A stretch of 64,000 bases of DNA from Anaerolineae bacterium (GTDB lineage: Bacteria > Chloroflexota > Anaerolineae > B4-G1 > DUEL01), in NCBI GenBank assembly GCA_016931695.1, contig JAFGEI010000022.1, positions 1 to 64,000 of the forward strand. Direction: 5' to 3'. The notes below the pieces were generated by a model that was not told where the DNA came from, did not search any database, and was given only the letters and a program-made list of their open reading frames with translations. A program made the translations under genes and the position numbers. This document shows, in pieces, positions 26,671 to 36,713 of this stretch. Numbering within the stretch: position 1 is the first letter of the stretch; the number at the start of each line of letters is the position of its first letter.

Positions 26671-28158
26671 GTGAATAAAAACCAAGTTCTGGCCCTGGCA
26701 CTGGCAAGCGGCATCGGCCTGGCCGTGCTGCTCCTGGCCGCCACCCAGGCGACGGCCGATTCTACAATCGCGCGCCCGATGCCACCCGACGGCCCCGAAC
26801 CAGGCGCCTTCTCCCTCCCCGCCGCCAGTCTCGACGACAGCTGGAGCAGCGGCTGGTTCTACGTCCCCCCGGCCTCGGCGCAGATCCTCAGCCACAGCCT
26901 GGGCGGCGACCCCGACGACTATTTGATCCAGGTCTGGTTCTGGGACAATGAGAACGATGGAGACGCCGACATCGGCATCAATGTCCGCGGCTATGGCGGC
27001 TACGAAGGAGGCGGCAATTTCTATGGCGCGACGTGGCAAAACCTGACCGACGAGACGGTCCAGGTCTTTCGCTACAGCAACGACACCGCCGCCGACATGA
27101 TCCTGGTGCGCATCTGGATTCCCGACGACCCGGCCGATTACTGCAGCGACTGGACGGACATTGCGCAGGGAACGATAATGACCTTTACCCACAACCTGGG
27201 CGGGGACGTGGACGACTATTCCGTCGGGCTGGTGTTCAGCAGCACGGTCTCTACCCCCTTCGGCCCGGCCGGGCGCAACCACCGCTTCTATGGCGGGCTG
27301 GAATATGGCGGCGGCGCAAACATGGTCGGCGCCTACTGGGACAACCTGACCGATTCGACGGTGCGGGTCTACCGCCACGCGAACGACCTGTCCGCCGAGC
27401 AGGTTCGCCTCTGCGTGACCATCCCCGACCCGCCGGCCTATGACAGCGGATGGGTGACCGTGACCGCAAACTCGGTGACCACGCTGACCCACAACGTGGG
27501 CGGAATGCTCGGGCCCTACCGGGTGCGCCTCGACCAGTGGAATCCCGCCAGCGGCATCAATCACTATTGCCTCGGCGGAGAGGCGGTCAACGTCACCCCC
27601 ACCGGCGCCAACTGGGAAAACCTGACTGACGAGACGATCGCCGTGCTGGCACGGGGCGGCATCTCCCGCGTCCGCATCCGCATCTGGAACACCTACCTGC
27701 TCTACCTGCCCATCGTGGTCAACGATTATACCGGCCCCACCGAGCTGGCCTACGACGACGGGATTGCCGATTCGTGGCAGTCCCACGACCCGGACAGCGG
27801 CTTTGCCGTCCTGTTCCACACCGACGCGGCGGCTCAACTGACCGGAGCGCGTTTCTACCTCGACGCGGCCAGCGGCACAGCGCCCATCGAGGTGCACGTC
27901 TGGGACGCCGCGCACAACGACCTCATCACCCCCTTCGAGACCACCCCGCCGAACGGCGAAGGGTGGTTCGACGTCGACCTGTCCAGCTACAGCCTGACGG
28001 TGGACGGCGATTTCTACGTCGGTTTCACCTACCCCGAAGCCAGCTACGATCCCTCCATCGGCGTCGACAGCTCGGCACCCGACGGCTACAGCTACGAGGT
28101 GCCGTGGATACTCATGACCGACCGCGATTATATGATCCGGGCGACGATTGGTCAATAG
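26671..28158 (+). CDS. Secreted beta-rich protein with three ~90-residue repeats
   Basis: 495 residues; GTG start 6 nt after AAGGAGG. An N-terminal signal peptide is clear (basic KN, then LALALASGIGLAVLLLAATQA). Residues ~50-340 are three diverged copies of one module, each with a GWxxV start, an H(S/N)LGG motif and a WxNLTDxTVxVxR ending. After a YLLYLPIVV segment a different ~130-residue beta domain follows (DDGIADSWQSHDP, then VDGDFYVGFTYPE) of the kind found in bacterial exoproteins. No catalytic motif is recognised. Probably a surface or extracellular binding protein; the next secreted gene follows after a hairpin. Confidence 0.75.
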   Translation: MNKNQVLALALASGIGLAVLLLAATQATADSTIARPMPPDGPEPGAFSLPAASLDDSWSSGWFYVPPASAQILSHSLGGDPDDYLIQVWFWDNENDGDADIGINVRGYGGYEGGGNFYGATWQNLTDETVQVFRYSNDTAADMILVRIWIPDDPADYCSDWTDIAQGTIMTFTHNLGGDVDDYSVGLVFSSTVSTPFGPAGRNHRFYGGLEYGGGANMVGAYWDNLTDSTVRVYRHANDLSAEQVRLCVTIPDPPAYDSGWVTVTANSVTTLTHNVGGMLGPYRVRLDQWNPASGINHYCLGGEAVNVTPTGANWENLTDETIAVLARGGISRVRIRIWNTYLLYLPIVVNDYTGPTELAYDDGIADSWQSHDPDSGFAVLFHTDAAAQLTGARFYLDAASGTAPIEVHVWDAAHNDLITPFETTPPNGEGWFDVDLSSYSLTVDGDFYVGFTYPEASYDPSIGVDSSAPDGYSYEVPWILMTDRDYMIRATIGQ

Positions 28159-28220
28159 CATTTTGCGCCCGAACGGGTCTGGCAGGGGCGAGGCGTCGCC
28201 TCGCCCCTGCCAGAAAATGC
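28158..28220. repeat. Nested perfect palindrome between two secreted-protein genes
   Basis: Inner arms TCTGGCAGGGGCGAGGCG (28178-28195) and their exact complement (28197-28214) surround one central base; outer GCATTTT/AAAATGC (28158-28164 and 28214-28220) add a second layer. It begins at the last base of the preceding stop codon and has no U-tract. It may act as a transcription-attenuating hairpin or be a REP-like element. Confidence 0.7.
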
Positions 28221-28261
28221 GGAAGGACTTGCAATGTTCTGAACTTGTAAGGAGATCAAAA

Positions 28262-31200
28262 GTGGTCAAAAAGAGACTGCTTGGCCTGGTAGTGTTGTCG
28301 GCAATACTGGCGTCGAGTATCTTGAGCAGCCATGGAGCGGCGGGTGATTTGCCCCTTTCCCCTGCCCCACAGGCAAATGGCGACGTCGACCCCGGCGGTG
28401 ACATCCTGCTCTCCAGCTCCCTGTATAACGACTGTGACGCCGCCGTGGCCTACAACGATAACGCCCAAGAGTTTCTCGTCGCCTGGAACCACCAGGGAAA
28501 CATCTATGGCCAGCGCCACGACGTGCGGGGAGTGCCCCTGGGAGAGAATTTCGCCATCAGTGTCAGCGGTTTCTACAAGATGCGCCCCTCGGTCGTCTAT
28601 TCCCTCCACGCCGACGCCTACCTGGTGGTATGGGAGGATTATCACGACGGAGACGACTATGACATCTACGGCCAGTTGGTGGACGCCAACGGCGAGCCGC
28701 TCGGCGGCGAGATCGCCATCTACCCCGACGCCGGCAACCAGCAGTTCCCCGACGTCGCCTTTGACGGCACCAACTTTTTCGTCGTCTGGCAGGGACCGCA
28801 CCAGGACGACTCGGTCGATATCTATGGCCGCTTTGTGGAGGCGGACGGCACGGTGCTGCCGACGATCTTTCCCGTCGCCGATGCCGGGGGCGATTCCCGC
28901 CGCGAGCCTGCCGTGGCCTATAACGGCACTGAGCACGAGTACCTGGTCATCTTTCAGTACGGCGAGCAGCCAAACACCGAGATCCACGCCCGGCGCGTGG
29001 ACCCGGCCGGGGTCTTGCTCGGCGACGAGTACGTCGTCGCCATCCAGGAGGAGGCGCGGTCTCCCGACGTCGCCGCAGCGGATTGGGCGGCCTACGTCGT
29101 CGTCTGGTCCGACCGGCGCGTCTCGGGAGAGAGCTGGAACATCTACGGCCAGGTCGTCCTCGCCGGCGCCGACAGTTCCTTCGACGGCGACAACTTTGCC
29201 ATCGCTGCGGCGACCAGCATCCAGTGGAAGCCGGCGATTGCCCGCGCTCCCTCCAGCGGCGAGTTCTTGGTCGTCTGGGAGGACTATTGCCAGGAGGTCA
29301 GCAGCGGGGCGGATATCTACGGCCAGCGGCTCCAGGCCGACGCCAACCTGGACGGCGTCAACTTTGCCGTCAACGAGGAAACAGCAGACCAACTGGCAGC
29401 GGCCGTCGCCGCCAGCCACGGGCCTGACCTCTACCTGGTCGCCTGGGAACAAGATACAGCGTACGCCGATTCGGACCTCTTTGGCCAGCGGGTTTCGACC
29501 GGCGGCCTGCCGCTCTGGTACGCTTTCGAGATCTCGGCCGAGCCGGGATGGCAGTATTCCGCCGTCGCGGCCTACAACGGCCAGGAGGAGCAGTACCTGA
29601 CTGTCTGGGAGGAAGAAGACGGCAGCATCTATGGACGGCGGCTCTCCTACGACGGGCAGCCCCTGGAACAGCCCTGGGCAATCGAGACCAACGGCAGCCA
29701 CCAGAACCCGACCGTGGTCTATAACAGCTTTCGCAACGAGTACCTGGCCGTGTGGGAGGACCGCGATATCGACGCCATCGAGGGGCGCAAGATCCATGCC
29801 GCCGGCGAGGCCACGACCTACATCATGATCCCCGACAGCGATGGCGCGTTCGATACCACCCTGGCCTATGACTCCGTGGAGCATAGTTACCTGGTTGCCT
29901 GGCAGAGCCACAGCGACATCTATGGCCGGGCGCTCAACGACGGCGGGCTGCCGGTCGGGCCCCTGATCAATATCTGTAGCGAGGGCAGTCATCAGGACGA
30001 TCCCCAAGTGACGTTCGACCCCAACCAGCAGCGGTTCCTCGTCGTCTGGGAGGACGATCGCGATGGCGGGGCGGGGGACGTCTATGGCCGCTTCGTCCTG
30101 CCCGCAGGCGGCCTGGAGGGGAACGAGTTCTGCATCGCCGGCTGCGGCGACCTGACCGGGCGCGAGGCTCCCGCCCTGGACTATAACCCCGACGACGGTG
30201 AGTACCTGGTCGTCTACACGTACGGCGATCCTGGCACCGACCACGATATCTATGGCCAGCGGCTCAGCGGCGATGGCCTGCTGCTCGGCGACGAGACCGT
30301 CATCTGGAGCGAGGCCGACGACGTCAGCCAGCGCGACCCCCAGGTCGCCTACGTCTCCTCGCTCAACCGCTATTACGTCCTCTGGGTCGACGCCCAGAAC
30401 AGCGCGCAAAGCGGCTATGACCTCTACGGGCGCTGGCTGTTGGCCGACGCCAGCCCGGCCAGCCTGCGGCTGCCCAACTTTGTCTATGCCGGCGACCAGC
30501 TTTTTCCCGCCCTGGCCTATGACCCCGACCACGAACTGGGATTGACGGTCTGGACGGATTACCGGCGCACCGTCAGCGACGTCTACGCCCGCGTGGGGAC
30601 GCTGGACGTCGAACCGCCGACGCCGCGCTTTCTCCGCGATCCCCTCGTCGCCCCGCAGGGCACCACCTTCACCTTCAACGCCTGGCCCAGCAGCGACAAC
30701 CTGACCCCCCGCAGCGCGCTGATAGTCCGCTGGGACCTGGACGACGACGGCAGTTGGGACACGCCGCTCAGCCTGGACAAGGTAATCACGGCGACGGCCA
30801 ACCTGCCGGGATTGCACAACATCGCCCTGGCAGTGCAGGACCTGACCGGCCTGTCCGACACGCTCTCCCTGCCGATCCTGGTCCTGGCCGCCAGCGGCAA
30901 CACGCCGCCCACCGCCACGCTGACCGTCGATCCGCTCCTGGGCGTCGCCGGCACGTCGTTCCAGTTCGACGCCTCCGGCTCCGACGACGCCGAGACCCCC
31001 GGCAGCCTGGAGGTCTGCTGGGACTGGGACCGCGACGGCGCGTGCGACACCGCCTTCAGCCCCACGCTGCAGGCCAGCCGCGTCTTTACCCAGACCGGCT
31101 TTCACCTCGTCCGCGCCGTGGTGCAGGACGACGAAGGATTGACCGACGCAGCAGACCGGGGCATCCTGGTCGTGCCGGACGAGATCGCGGCGCTGGAGGT

Positions 31201-31483
31201 CCATCCGTGGTCGGCCTACGTGGGGCCGGAGGAGAACGTGTGGTACGTGGCGACGGCCTGGGATGCCTACGGCAATGCGATGGCCAATCCCACCGTCACC
31301 TGGACGGTGACGCTATCGCGGGCGGGGGTCATCAACGCCGCCGGCGTCTTTACCGCCACCACCTGGGCTGGCATCTATCCCGACGCCGTGCAGGCGGAGA
31401 CGCACAACCACGTCACCGATACCGCCAGCGTGCGCATCGTCTATCCCCGCACGCTCTACCTGCCGCTGGTGTTGCGCCAATGA
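28262..31483 (+). CDS. Large secreted repeat protein with PKD-like and Ig-like C-terminal domains
   Basis: 1,073 residues. The start is GTG 28262: AAGGAG lies 7 nt upstream and it gives a clean signal peptide (KKRLLGLVVLSAILASSIL). From ~45 to 780 there are about a dozen repeats of ~48-60 residues with the core YLVVWED...DIYGQ, a pattern expected of a beta-propeller. PKD-like domains follow (FNAWPSSDN, FDASGSDDAE), then a Big-type Ig domain and the C-terminal LYLPLVLRQ. I read it as an extracellular structural or binding protein. The stop overlaps the next start (ATGA). Confidence 0.78.
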   Translation: MVKKRLLGLVVLSAILASSILSSHGAAGDLPLSPAPQANGDVDPGGDILLSSSLYNDCDAAVAYNDNAQEFLVAWNHQGNIYGQRHDVRGVPLGENFAISVSGFYKMRPSVVYSLHADAYLVVWEDYHDGDDYDIYGQLVDANGEPLGGEIAIYPDAGNQQFPDVAFDGTNFFVVWQGPHQDDSVDIYGRFVEADGTVLPTIFPVADAGGDSRREPAVAYNGTEHEYLVIFQYGEQPNTEIHARRVDPAGVLLGDEYVVAIQEEARSPDVAAADWAAYVVVWSDRRVSGESWNIYGQVVLAGADSSFDGDNFAIAAATSIQWKPAIARAPSSGEFLVVWEDYCQEVSSGADIYGQRLQADANLDGVNFAVNEETADQLAAAVAASHGPDLYLVAWEQDTAYADSDLFGQRVSTGGLPLWYAFEISAEPGWQYSAVAAYNGQEEQYLTVWEEEDGSIYGRRLSYDGQPLEQPWAIETNGSHQNPTVVYNSFRNEYLAVWEDRDIDAIEGRKIHAAGEATTYIMIPDSDGAFDTTLAYDSVEHSYLVAWQSHSDIYGRALNDGGLPVGPLINICSEGSHQDDPQVTFDPNQQRFLVVWEDDRDGGAGDVYGRFVLPAGGLEGNEFCIAGCGDLTGREAPALDYNPDDGEYLVVYTYGDPGTDHDIYGQRLSGDGLLLGDETVIWSEADDVSQRDPQVAYVSSLNRYYVLWVDAQNSAQSGYDLYGRWLLADASPASLRLPNFVYAGDQLFPALAYDPDHELGLTVWTDYRRTVSDVYARVGTLDVEPPTPRFLRDPLVAPQGTTFTFNAWPSSDNLTPRSALIVRWDLDDDGSWDTPLSLDKVITATANLPGLHNIALAVQDLTGLSDTLSLPILVLAASGNTPPTATLTVDPLLGVAGTSFQFDASGSDDAETPGSLEVCWDWDRDGACDTAFSPTLQASRVFTQTGFHLVRAVVQDDEGLTDAADRGILVVPDEIAALEVHPWSAYVGPEENVWYVATAWDAYGNAMANPTVTWTVTLSRAGVINAAGVFTATTWAGIYPDAVQAETHNHVTDTASVRIVYPRTLYLPLVLRQ

Positions 31484-33249
31484 AAAAATCGACCCGCGGT
31501 ATCAGCCGCCGCCAGTTCCTGGTCAGCGCCGGGGCAGCATTGGCCGGCGCCGCCATCGCCTGCGGGCAGGAGGAACAGCCGGGCGCCCCCACCGCCGCGC
31601 CCACCGGCGCCCAACCGGCCGCGACCAGCACTCTGACGCCGCTGCCGTCGATCACCCGCCCCATCACCGCCAACGACTTTACGCCGGAACAGCGCAACGT
31701 CGTCGAAACCATCGTCGTGCTGGCCAACTTTGCCGGGCGGCCGGAGCGGGTCTTGGACCTGCGCCCGCACTGGCACAAGATCTTTGGCACAGAGGACCCG
31801 CTGACCCAGCTCAACGGCTACTACCAGGTCAATTTCTACGGCCAGCTGGAGCTGCAGCCGGTCAGCACGCCCGAGGTGGGGGAGAAGGGCTATGTCGAGG
31901 TCGAGCTGCCGGGCCTGCCGCAGGATTACGCCTTTGGCTGGCTGATTGGGCTGGAGTCGGACGAGATCGATTCCGTCGATCCCGCCGCCGTGCGGCGGCT
32001 GATCCTGGAGGTGATGGCCCGCGTCTTGGAGCACGATCCTGCCCTCGGCTACCAGGATCGGTTCATCCTGATGGTGCTCAACGCCTCCGGTGCCGAGTAC
32101 GGCCGCGGCGCGGCCGGCTTTTTGCCCACCACCGGGGTAGACCCGCTCTACGAACTGTTCGTCGGCGACCTTGCCGAAGGGGAGGCGGAGGCCTTTGCCG
32201 ACGAAACCCATTTCCGCGTCGTCGACGGCGCCCGGGTCGTCGGCCTCATCGATTCCACTGGTTATACCTTCGACGACTATTTCCGCGACCGTCAGGCCCA
32301 CGTCGCAGCGGACCAGTTCATCCGCGGCATGGCCTGCTTCAGCCGCGATGCGCCCCTGAGCTGCGCCAGCCACGACGTCCTCCACGGCCTGCGGCGCCAG
32401 TCAGCCTACGCCAACCCACCGGAAGGACGGGTAAGAGCCTTGAACTGCCTCTACAACCTGCCCCTGCAGAGCCTGTGGCTGGTGGGGACGCCCGAGCACG
32501 GCCCGTTCGACCGCAGCGTCAACTGCAGCCCCTACATCGGCTGGTGGGACCCGATGGGCGACCACCTGCACCCGACGATGCCGCGGGACTTTTTCTGCGG
32601 CCACCCGCACGGCATGTGCGCCTTCAGCAAGCTGCGAATGGGCCTGATCCCCGCCCGCTGCGTCGCCTCCGTCGACGCGGACGACGTGACCCTTCGCCTG
32701 GCGCCGTTGAGCGCGCCGACCCTCCCCGCGGCAGGCAGCGACGCCGAGGCGATCGTGGCCAGGGTCCCGCTGCTGCCCGGCAACGACACCGTCGCCCACA
32801 TCTACCTGCTGCTGGAATACCGCTGCCGCTTTGGCGGGCCGGAGGGGCGCTATCCCGACAATTTCACCATCGACCCCGACGACGTCTTTGGCGACAAGAT
32901 TTTTGACCCCGGCTACGACGCGGCAAACCCCGCCAACAGCCACTATGTCAACCCGCCGACAGTTTTCGTCCCCGACGAGGGGGTGCTGGTCTACCTGGTC
33001 AACGAGCGCATGCCCGAGCTGCCCGCGATCCCCTACAGCGAATGGTACAACTTTGTGCTGGCGCTGCTCAACCCGGCGGGCAACGAGCAGCGGGAGGACT
33101 TGAACCAGGCGGCGTTGGACGCCGGCGAATCGATCACGGTCGACTTTGCGAACCTCTACGCCGACCGGGGCCTGCCCATCCGCATCACCGTGGCGGTGAC
33201 GGAGCGGACGGCGGCCTACGCCGCGGTGCGCATCACGCGCGAGCGGTAA
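31480..33249 (+). CDS. Tat-type lipoprotein of unknown function
   Basis: 589 residues; ATG overlaps the previous stop (ATGA), so the two are co-translated. The N-terminus has a twin-arginine motif (SRRQFLVSAG) and a lipobox ending AAIAC near residue 28, followed by a Thr/Pro/Ala linker, predicting a folded, Tat-exported, lipid-anchored protein. The body is not a family I recognise. It has Cys/His-rich patches (LSCASHDVLHGL near 295, FFCGHPHGMCAF near 372) that could bind metal, and a C-terminal beta region. Tat export fits a cofactor-bearing enzyme, but no activity can be assigned. Confidence 0.72.
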   Translation: MKKSTRGISRRQFLVSAGAALAGAAIACGQEEQPGAPTAAPTGAQPAATSTLTPLPSITRPITANDFTPEQRNVVETIVVLANFAGRPERVLDLRPHWHKIFGTEDPLTQLNGYYQVNFYGQLELQPVSTPEVGEKGYVEVELPGLPQDYAFGWLIGLESDEIDSVDPAAVRRLILEVMARVLEHDPALGYQDRFILMVLNASGAEYGRGAAGFLPTTGVDPLYELFVGDLAEGEAEAFADETHFRVVDGARVVGLIDSTGYTFDDYFRDRQAHVAADQFIRGMACFSRDAPLSCASHDVLHGLRRQSAYANPPEGRVRALNCLYNLPLQSLWLVGTPEHGPFDRSVNCSPYIGWWDPMGDHLHPTMPRDFFCGHPHGMCAFSKLRMGLIPARCVASVDADDVTLRLAPLSAPTLPAAGSDAEAIVARVPLLPGNDTVAHIYLLLEYRCRFGGPEGRYPDNFTIDPDDVFGDKIFDPGYDAANPANSHYVNPPTVFVPDEGVLVYLVNERMPELPAIPYSEWYNFVLALLNPAGNEQREDLNQAALDAGESITVDFANLYADRGLPIRITVAVTERTAAYAAVRITRER

Positions 33250-33277
33250 AGCGGCCCGGCGGCCACAGCCGCGCTAA

Positions 33278-33308
33278 AGATGGGCCGGAGTTAAACTCCG
33301 GCCCATCT
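33278..33308. terminator. Bidirectional hairpin between convergent genes
   Basis: Perfect palindrome with 15-bp arms (AGATGGGCCGGAGTT, 33278-33292; complement 33294-33308) around one base, between the lipoprotein gene and the convergent permease gene. T-runs are weak, so it may work with Rho or as a barrier. Confidence 0.7.
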
Positions 33309-33333
33309 CCTGCGCCCCGCTTCCCGCGTCGCG

Positions 33334-34578
33334 CTACTCGTACCGCAGGGCGTCGATGGGGTTCAGCCGCGAGGCCCGCCAGGCGGGATACAGGCCCGAG
33401 ACGAGACCGACGACGGCCGAGACCGTCGTCGCCAGGAAAACCGCCTGCAGCGTGACCACCGAGCGGAACCCCTCGATGAGGGAGCTGACGATTTGGGCCC
33501 CGACCCCACCAATCGCAATGCCCATCAGCCCCCCCACCACGCCCATCAGCGTGGCCTCGATGAGAAACTGCCATAGAACGTCCCGCCGCCGCGCGCCCAC
33601 CGCCTTGCGCAAGCCGATCTCGCGCGTCCGCTCCGTCACCGAGACCAGCATAATGTTCATGATGCCGATCCCCCCCACCAGCAGGCTGATGCCGGCGATC
33701 GCCCCCAGAAACGTGGTCAGTACGCCGGTGATCTGGCCAAAGGTCTGCAGCAGGTCGGACTGGCTGAGCACGGTAAAATCGTCCTCGTCCTTAAAATCGA
33801 TGTTGTGCAGTTCGCGCAGCACAGCGCGGATCTGCTCCGCAGCTACGTCCATGCGCTCCTCGCTCGACGCTTCGGCCAGGATGTAGGAGACGCGGTACTC
33901 GCCGCTGGAGGTGCGGGCGGAAAAGAGACGCACCTGGGCCGTCGTCAGCGGTACAAAGACCGTATTGTCCTGGTCGCCAAAGGTCCCCCCTTTCTCCTCC
34001 ATCACCCCAATGACGCGAAAGGGCACGTTGTTGATGCGAATCGTCTCGCCGATGGGATAGGGGTTGTCGGGAAAGAGGTTGTCCACCACCGTCTGGCCCA
34101 ACACCGCCACGCGCGACCGGCCCTCCAGGTCCTGGGAAGAGATAAACTCGCCCACCACGGGGTACCACTTGCGGACCAGCGGATACTCGGGCGTGACGCC
34201 CTGCACCTGGCTGGTCGACTGCCGCCCGCCGGCCACCAGCGTGGCGACGCTGTCGAGCTGCGGGGCCAGGCGAGCCACGTCGGGCAAGAGAAAGGGGTCG
34301 GACAGCGCCTCCACGTCGCGCATGGTCATCGGCTGCGGAGCACGATGGCTGCTGGGCGGCCCCGCCTGCTGCTCAAAGGTGCCGGGGATGATAAAGAGCA
34401 GGTTGGTCCCAATCCCCTGGAACTGCTCGGTGATGTAAACCTGGACGCCTTCTCCGGCCGACATCAGGGTGATCACCGCTGCCACGCCGATGATGATACC
34501 CAGCATGGTCAGGATCGAGCGCAGCTTGTTCGCCGTCAGTGCTCGCAGGGCGATGCGGATGCTTTCGAAAATGTTCAT
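33334..34578 (-). CDS. MacB-type ABC transporter permease
   Basis: 414 residues. It has an N-terminal TM helix (IRIALRALTANKLRSILTML), a large extracytoplasmic MacB-type domain (~45-285), and three C-terminal helices with the FtsX signature region (GGIGIMNIMLVSVTERTREI, then GLRKAVGARRRDVLWQF). It is the membrane subunit of a mechanotransducing-type exporter, moving peptides, lipoproteins or drugs out of the cell; substrate unknown. Its ATG overlaps the stop of the ATPase gene (ATGA). Confidence 0.92.
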   Translation of the reverse strand: MNIFESIRIALRALTANKLRSILTMLGIIIGVAAVITLMSAGEGVQVYITEQFQGIGTNLLFIIPGTFEQQAGPPSSHRAPQPMTMRDVEALSDPFLLPDVARLAPQLDSVATLVAGGRQSTSQVQGVTPEYPLVRKWYPVVGEFISSQDLEGRSRVAVLGQTVVDNLFPDNPYPIGETIRINNVPFRVIGVMEEKGGTFGDQDNTVFVPLTTAQVRLFSARTSSGEYRVSYILAEASSEERMDVAAEQIRAVLRELHNIDFKDEDDFTVLSQSDLLQTFGQITGVLTTFLGAIAGISLLVGGIGIMNIMLVSVTERTREIGLRKAVGARRRDVLWQFLIEATLMGVVGGLMGIAIGGVGAQIVSSLIEGFRSVVTLQAVFLATTVSAVVGLVSGLYPAWRASRLNPIDALRYE

Positions 34579-35312
34579 CGCGCGCCCTCCCCAGCCTCTT
34601 CAACCACGGACAGCAGGGGGTCCTCGACGTGCTCCTCGCGCAGAATCTGGCCGTCGTAGAGATGGAGGATGCGGGAGGTATGCTGGCCGATCTGCGGATC
34701 GTGGGTGACCAGCACCACGGTGATGCCCTGCTCCCGGTTGAGCCGCTGGATGATCGACATCACCTCGCGGCCGGAACGGCTGTCCAGGTTGCCGGTCGGT
34801 TCGTCGGCGAGGATGATCGAGGGTCGGTTGACCAGCGCCCGGGCGATGGCGACCCGCTGCTGCTGGCCGCCGGACAGTTCGTTGGGCGTGTGATGCAACC
34901 GGTCCCCCAGGCCGACCAACTCCAGCGCTTCCTGCGCCCGGCGCAGCCGCTCGGCGCGGCTCGCCCCGGCATAGACCAGGGGCAGGGCGACGTTGTCCAG
35001 CGCCGTCGTGCGCGCCAGCAGGTTAAAGGTCTGAAAGATGAACCCGATGCGCCGGTTGCGGATATCGGCCAACTGGTCGTCGTCCAGTTGCCCCACCTCC
35101 TCGCCGCGCAGCCAATAGTCGCCGGCGGTCGGCTGGTCGAGGCAGCCGATGACGTTCATCAACGTCGACTTGCCCGATCCAGACGGCCCCATGATCGCCA
35201 GGATTTCGCCCGGCCGGACCGAGAGCGACACGCCGCGCAGGGCGTGGACCTGCACCTCGCCCATCTGGTAGACCTTGGTGATATTCTCGATTTGGATGAC
35301 TGCCTGCTCCAT
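34575..35312 (-). CDS. MacB/LolD-type ABC transporter ATPase
   Basis: 245 residues. Walker [11 protein letters not shown]-loop [11 protein letters not shown] signature [15 protein letters not shown], Walker [13 protein letters not shown] and switch VTHD are all present, typical of the LolD/MacB/FtsE group. It energises the adjacent permease. It starts 9 bp after the membrane-fusion protein gene with AGGGACGG upstream and overlaps the permease start. Confidence 0.95.
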   Translation of the reverse strand: MEQAVIQIENITKVYQMGEVQVHALRGVSLSVRPGEILAIMGPSGSGKSTLMNVIGCLDQPTAGDYWLRGEEVGQLDDDQLADIRNRRIGFIFQTFNLLARTTALDNVALPLVYAGASRAERLRRAQEALELVGLGDRLHHTPNELSGGQQQRVAIARALVNRPSIILADEPTGNLDSRSGREVMSIIQRLNREQGITVVLVTHDPQIGQHTSRILHLYDGQILREEHVEDPLLSVVEEAGEGAR

Positions 35313-35321
35313 TGGCCGTCC

Positions 35322-36713
35322 CTACTGCCCGGTGAAAAAGGTGTTCTGTTCCTGCACCAGCACCACCTCGTCGCCCGCCTGCAGGCCAGCCAGCACCTGG
35401 CTGTACCCCTCGTGGCGGACGCCCAACTGGACGTCGGCCCGCTCCAGCCCGTTGGAGGTCTGGCGGTAGACGTAGGTCTGCCCGGTCGACTGGTCGATGC
35501 GGACCACCCAGTTGGGGATGAGGAGTTGACCGACCAGTTCGTCCACCATGATCACGGCGGTGGCGGACATGCCCGGCCGCAGGGCGGCGTCGCTGGGGTC
35601 AAGGGTGACGACGACGGAATACGAAATCGCCCCCTGCTCAAAAGTCGCCGCGGGGCTGATGCGACCGACGGTGCCCGTCAGCAAGACATCCGGCAGGGCG
35701 TCGACCGAGAGCTCGACCGGCAGGCCCTCCGATAACTGGGCCACGTCGATCTCGTCGACGCTGACGGTGATGCGAAAGGCGGTGACGTCGACCAGGCGGA
35801 ATGCCGGCAGGCCGGTCGGGGCAATCTCCCCGGCGGCGACGTTGACGGTCGCAATGACGCCGTCAAAGGGGGCGACGAGCGCCGCCTTTTCCAACTCGCC
35901 CTGCGCCCGTTCCAGGGCCAGGCGGGCCGCTTCGACGTCGAGCTGGGCGGCCTCGAGATCCGCCGCGCTGACCCCCTCCCGCAGCCGGGCCAGGTTGTCC
36001 TGCGCCTGCTGCCAGGCGTGGTAGACGCGCGTGACCTCGCTGTTTGCCGTGGCCAGCTGCAGGTCGGCGCCCTCCACGGCGCGGTTGTAGGCGCCCAGGG
36101 CGTTCAGGTAAGCGTCGTGGGCCGCGTCGACCATCGATTGGTTGACGTACTGGGCCCCCTCGTCGAGCCGGGCCTGGAGATCCTGATAGACCCGGTAGGC
36201 TTCATCCCGGGCGTAGCGGGCCGCGCGCACCGCGTCGCCCACCGACACGCTGTTTTCGGTGATTTCCAGGTTGCGCTGTGCCAGTTGGTAGGCAATGGCG
36301 GCATCGGTCACGGCCGCTTCGGCCGCCTCGACGTCCGCCTCGTCCACTGGCTCTTGCAACCGCTCCAGGCGCAGTTCCGCCTGGCGGAGCGTCAACTCTG
36401 CCTGGGTCACCGCGCGCTCCAGGTCCGTCGCCCGCAACGTCGCCAGGACGTCCCCGGCGCGGACCGGGTCGCCCATCTCGACGTTGACCGCGGTGATGCG
36501 ACCGGGCAGGTCAAAGCTCAAGTCGATCTCCTGCCACGGCTCGATCCGGCCGCTGCCCGTCACCGTCACCCGCAGCGTGCCCTGCTGGACAGTCGCGGTG
36601 CGAACGTCCTCCATCTCTCCACGCGCCTCAAGCCGCCGCCACAATAAAAAACCGCCGATGGTCACGATCACAACCACGACGGTCAGGACGATCCACTTAC
36701 GATTCCGTTTCAT
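35322..36713 (-). CDS. HlyD/MacA-type membrane-fusion (periplasmic adaptor) protein
   Basis: 463 residues with ATG at 36713 (GGAGGAGATGG upstream); the track's TTG start ten codons earlier has no such site. One N-terminal anchor (WIVLTVVVVIVTIGGFLLW) is followed by a split lipoyl/biotinyl domain (SGRIEPWQEIDLSF and VAPFDGVIATVNVAAGE) separated by a long helical hairpin (~115-280), then beta-barrel regions. It partners the ABC subunits downstream. The start overlaps the AbrB-type regulator gene by 17 bp. In a monoderm it would be tethered outside the membrane. Confidence 0.92.
   Translation of the reverse strand: MKRNRKWIVLTVVVVIVTIGGFLLWRRLEARGEMEDVRTATVQQGTLRVTVTGSGRIEPWQEIDLSFDLPGRITAVNVEMGDPVRAGDVLATLRATDLERAVTQAELTLRQAELRLERLQEPVDEADVEAAEAAVTDAAIAYQLAQRNLEITENSVSVGDAVRAARYARDEAYRVYQDLQARLDEGAQYVNQSMVDAAHDAYLNALGAYNRAVEGADLQLATANSEVTRVYHAWQQAQDNLARLREGVSAADLEAAQLDVEAARLALERAQGELEKAALVAPFDGVIATVNVAAGEIAPTGLPAFRLVDVTAFRITVSVDEIDVAQLSEGLPVELSVDALPDVLLTGTVGRISPAATFEQGAISYSVVVTLDPSDAALRPGMSATAVIMVDELVGQLLIPNWVVRIDQSTGQTYVYRQTSNGLERADVQLGVRHEGYSQVLAGLQAGDEVVLVQEQNTFFTGQ

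Noticed and set aside
28256-31204. 982-codon minus-strand ORF opposite the large secreted protein
   Set aside because: Antisense shadow created by high GC and regular repeats; no motifs, and the plus strand has a signal peptide and PKD-like domains.
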